From Anaerolineaceae bacterium (GTDB taxonomy: Bacteria > Chloroflexota > Anaerolineae > Anaerolineales > Anaerolineaceae): 7,813 nt of DNA. How positions within the stretch are numbered: the first letter of the stretch is position 1; every line of letters starts with the position of its first letter. The position numbers were made by a program, and so were the translations under genes. This document shows, piece after piece, positions 6,408 through 7,813 of this stretch. Where the stretch lies: contig JACZIY010000079.1 in the NCBI GenBank assembly GCA_014860845.1, forward strand, positions 1 through 7,813, in the 5' to 3' direction. A model generated the notes under the pieces. The model saw only the letters and a list, made by a program, of their open reading frames with translations, had not been told where the DNA came from and did no database searches.

Positions 6408-6947
6408 TTATCTCTCCTCTACTTCCGGGTGATTTATCAATACAAGTTTACGCAAACGCCTCCCGGGTTGTGGCGGTTGTTGACTTATTTGGGATAACTG
6501 GTCACGAAGTGGAATGAATAAAGCGTCAAATTCATCTGTGTTAGCATAAAAAAGTATCTCGGAATATCCTGCCCTGTCTGCTAACAAATCCAGTATATCC
6601 TGTGAATCCAAATATGCTTTAAAGCTTTGTACAAGTCCGGCAACATAGCTGGAAAAATAATGTAGATGATCTCCCTTTGTCATTTGCTGCACATCTTCAA
6701 CTGTAATATGGGGAGCTTGCAACAATCTGTAGGTATTTTCTGGTGTGCCTTTAACCGGGTGGGTTTCCGCTATTTCAATAAAACCACCATCCAGTAATTT
6801 TCTGATATGGCGGTATAAAGATGATTTAGCCACATCCGGCATTAAATGATCAAGCTTACTGGTGGTAAGAGGCTCCCTGCCCAATAATTGCAGGATTCTC
6901 AAGCGCACAGGATGGATGATCAAATCAGCTTTTTCAGAAGGATTCAT
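6408..6947 (-). CDS. ArsR-like winged-helix transcriptional regulator
   Basis: A 179-aa DNA-binding protein. Residues 9-75 form a winged helix: HPVRLRILQLL (helix 1), LTTSKLDHLM (helix 2), AKSSLYRHIRKLLDGGFI (recognition helix) and a wing ending in TPENTYRL. This matches the HTH_20/ArsR-like group often found before ABC exporter genes. No Cys-rich metal site is visible. Residues 80-150 are helical and acidic, probably a dimerisation or ligand-sensing domain. The ATG at 6947 has AAAGGAGA (6962-6955) 7 bp upstream. It is the first gene of the four-gene operon, and two palindromes lie in its promoter region, so it probably controls its own operon. Whether it acts as a repressor is inferred, not seen. 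Confidence 0.87.
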   Translation of the reverse strand: MNPSEKADLIIHPVRLRILQLLGREPLTTSKLDHLMPDVAKSSLYRHIRKLLDGGFIEIAETHPVKGTPENTYRLLQAPHITVEDVQQMTKGDHLHYFSSYVAGLVQSFKAYLDSQDILDLLADRAGYSEILFYANTDEFDALFIPLRDQLSQISQQPPQPGRRLRKLVLINHPEVEER

Positions 6948-6963
6948 GCCAGGTTCTCCTTTA

Positions 6964-6989
6964 CATTATCATTATCAATAATGATAATG
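6964..6989. promoter_or_regulatory. 26-bp palindromic operator candidate in the leader of the regulator operon
   Basis: Two 12-bp arms (6964-6975 and 6978-6989) are perfect reverse complements around a CA centre. The outer 11 bp read CATTATCATTA and TAATGATAATG. Seen as hexamers it is ATTATC-ATTATC-AATAAT-GATAAT, which looks like the units of a Fur box but in outward order. It ends 2 bp before the Shine-Dalgarno site and lies about 10-35 bp after the predicted transcription start. The natural binder is the winged-helix protein encoded just downstream; a Fur-family protein is an alternative. Confidence 0.65.
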
Positions 6990-7004
6990 ATTTATGCTGA
7001 AATG

Positions 7005-7033
7005 ATTATATAGAGATTTAAATCAAAAAACAA
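7005..7033 (-). promoter_or_regulatory. Promoter of the regulator-ABC operon with palindrome in its spacer
   Basis: On the minus strand a perfect -10 TATAAT (7010-7005) and a partial -35 TTGTTT (7033-7028) are spaced by 17 bp. Start of transcription would be near 6998, about 50 nt before the ATG at 6947. The spacer holds a perfect 10-bp palindrome, GATTTAAATC (7015-7024), well placed for a repressor or an activator that twists the spacer. Confidence 0.55.
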
Positions 7034-7104
7034 GGGGTTTTGGGTCGATTTAACCGCTTAGCTGAGTAAAGACTGGTCAGAAGGATAGGAGATAAGCTGG
7101 CATC

Positions 7105-7258
7105 CACGAAATGGACAGGCCATCCACGAATTTGACACGAATACACGAATGGGATACGTCACCCACGAATATGTCACGAATTCACGAATAGAGCACTCAT
7201 GCATGGACAACTCACGAATAGGGTCGGCCATCCACGAATGTGACACGAATTCACGAAT
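7105..7258. repeat. Cluster of CACGAAT motifs in three 27-bp composite units
   Basis: CACGAAT occurs ten times (starting at 7125, 7136, 7144, 7164, 7175, 7183, 7213, 7233, 7244 and 7252), plus one CACGAAA at 7105. Three composite units of exactly 27 bp (7124-7150, 7163-7189, 7232-7258) share the plan C-CACGAAT-4 nt-CACGAAT-1 nt-CACGAAT. Around the first and third, the match extends to 34 bp (7118-7151 against 7226-7259) with two differences, 108 bp apart. The gaps between units are 12 and 42 bp. The spacing within a unit puts motifs 11 and 8 bp apart. The function is unknown: protein-binding iterons or remnants of a dispersed intergenic repeat are both possible. Confidence 0.75.
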
Positions 7259-7284
7259 GCTTGACAGCGTATATTGCCGGATTT

Positions 7285-7317
7285 TTTGAAAATTTCAAAC
7301 ATGGAAATGTGTATAAT
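7285..7317 (+). promoter_or_regulatory. Possible promoter region with small palindrome before the GxxExxY gene
   Basis: TATAAT lies at 7312-7317. The palindrome TTTGAAA-A-TTTCAAA (7285-7299) lies just upstream and contains TTGAAA, a good -35 match, but at 20 bp it is too far for an ideal promoter. The palindrome may be an operator or just AT-rich chance. The mRNA would have a leader of about 85 nt. Confidence 0.35.
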
Positions 7318-7395
7318 TATTTCGGTAAATACGAGTTGATCCTTTTAATGTGTAATGGATATTTTCCTTTGAACAAAATAAACACCGCATCAATC

Positions 7396-7401
7396 AGGAG
7401 G
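7396..7401 (+). promoter_or_regulatory. Perfect Shine-Dalgarno site of the GxxExxY gene
   Basis: AGGAGG stands 7 bp before the ATG at 7409 and fixes that start. It contrasts with the three plus-strand genes at 295-3678, which have no such site. Confidence 0.85.
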
Positions 7402-7408
7402 AAATTTA

Positions 7409-7813
7409 ATGAGCAACCTCGTCGTTGATTCAACCGGAAATGATCTTAAATTTAGAATTATTGGCGCTGCGATGACAGTTCATAATAAGCTTGGGCCTGG
7501 ATATAAAGAGGAAATTTACGAACGCGCATTCGCTCTAGAATTAAACAGCCGCGAGATTGAAGTTCAGACTCAATACCCGGTGTCCGTGGAAATGGACGAT
7601 GAACAGGTTGCATTATTTTATCTTGATCTTTTTGATGAAAATCAGGTTGTTGTTGAAATCAAAGCATTTTCGCATCCATTAACAAATGACGAACTTGCCC
7701 AGGTTATAAATTATTTAAAAGCCACTGACGCTCCCATCGCTTTATTGTTTAATTTTGGCAGAAGAAAATTAGATTATCGGCGAGTCTTTCCAGGCAAGGA
7801 TAACCGCCCAGTG
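7409..7813 (+). CDS. GxxExxY-family protein, PD-(D/E)xK nuclease-like, cut by window end
   Basis: The first 135 codons are present and no stop is reached, so the gene is cut by the window edge; only a short tail should be missing, as family members are usually about 125-140 aa. The name motif is G31-x-x-E34-x-x-Y37 in LGPGYKEEIYERAFALEL. D73 in FYLDLFD, the pair E83-x-K85 in VVVEIKAF, and Q98/Y102 in QVINYLKAT form the PD-(D/E)xK-like set, followed by the conserved NFG (115-117). The fold predicts a nuclease, but I know of no settled biochemical role for the family. It reads as an isolated gene after the CACGAAT repeat cluster and has its own strong ribosome site. Confidence 0.92.
   Translation, partial: MSNLVVDSTGNDLKFRIIGAAMTVHNKLGPGYKEEIYERAFALELNSREIEVQTQYPVSVEMDDEQVALFYLDLFDENQVVVEIKAFSHPLTNDELAQVINYLKATDAPIALLFNFGRRKLDYRRVFPGKDNRPV

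Larger units (their letters stand above)
6948..7408. other. 461-bp intergenic region between divergent genes
   Basis: This region holds two divergent control regions, described in separate entries: operator and promoter of the minus-strand operon at 6964-7033, and the leader of the GxxExxY gene at 7285-7408. Between them, 7034-7100 shows nothing I can define, and 7105-7258 is a cluster of CACGAA(T) repeats. Two short reading frames cross it (7058-7246 minus, 7240-7428 plus), but they are made of repeat or promoter sequence and I do not call them genes. Confidence 0.7.

Noticed and set aside
7058..7246. 62-codon minus-strand reading frame
   Set aside because: It is the translation of the CACGAAT repeats, giving a repetitive peptide, and has no ribosome site.
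7105..7258. CRISPR array
   Set aside because: The repeat units contain internal tandem copies of CACGAAT, the gaps are 12 and 42 bp rather than regular spacers, and no cas gene is present.
7261..7266. TTGACA as -35 of the GxxExxY promoter
   Set aside because: It is a perfect hexamer, but no -10-like sequence lies 16-18 bp downstream; TATAAT at 7312 is 45 bp away.
7240..7428. 62-codon plus-strand reading frame with GTG start
   Set aside because: It crosses the promoter and the perfect Shine-Dalgarno site of the GxxExxY gene, overlaps that gene's start, and has no recognisable content.

Overview
The window looks like chromosomal DNA of moderate G+C from a free-living bacterium. The gene style (a secreted or anchored VWA-like protein ending in an FHA domain, a membrane-anchored PP2C phosphatase, a YhfC-type protease, a GxxExxY protein, and short intergenic palindromic repeats) reminds me most of Chloroflexota of the Anaerolineae type. 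That is an inference from protein style; there is no rRNA or other marker gene here.

Layout. Bases 1-294 hold no convincing gene. They contain a hairpin cut by the window edge, a near-perfect 21-bp inverted repeat, a possible promoter and a terminator-like hairpin. Next comes a tight plus-strand operon of three genes: a signal-peptide/VWA-like/transmembrane/FHA protein (295-2238), a PP2C Ser/Thr phosphatase with a C-terminal membrane anchor (2228-3379), and a MoaD/CysO-like ubiquitin-fold sulfur carrier (3394-3678). The first two genes overlap, and none of the three has a clear Shine-Dalgarno site.

A four-gene minus-strand operon converges on it, and the stop codons of the two operons overlap. 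In order of transcription it encodes a winged-helix regulator (6947-6408), a 71-aa PLDc_N membrane protein (6405-6190), an ABC ATPase (6188-5241) and a 520-aa membrane protein (5237-3675). The last joins a YhfC-type intramembrane metalloprotease to an ABC-2 permease. The small protein, ATPase and permease match the order of yxlE-yxlF-yxlG in the Bacillus subtilis sigY operon. Here a winged-helix regulator stands at the head, and the permease carries a protease. The operon promoter has two palindromes, one in the -35/-10 spacer and a 26-bp one just downstream of the predicted transcription start; these are likely regulator sites.

Bases 6948-7408 are intergenic: the operon promoter and operators, then a cluster of eleven CACGAA(T) motifs built from three 27-bp composite units, then an AT-rich leader with a small palindrome and a perfect Shine-Dalgarno site. 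The last gene (7409 to the window end) is a GxxExxY-family protein with PD-(D/E)xK-like residues, cut by the window edge.

The strongest candidate for something undescribed is the minus-strand operon, especially the protease-permease fusion, which also has a plausible internal start that could release the permease alone.
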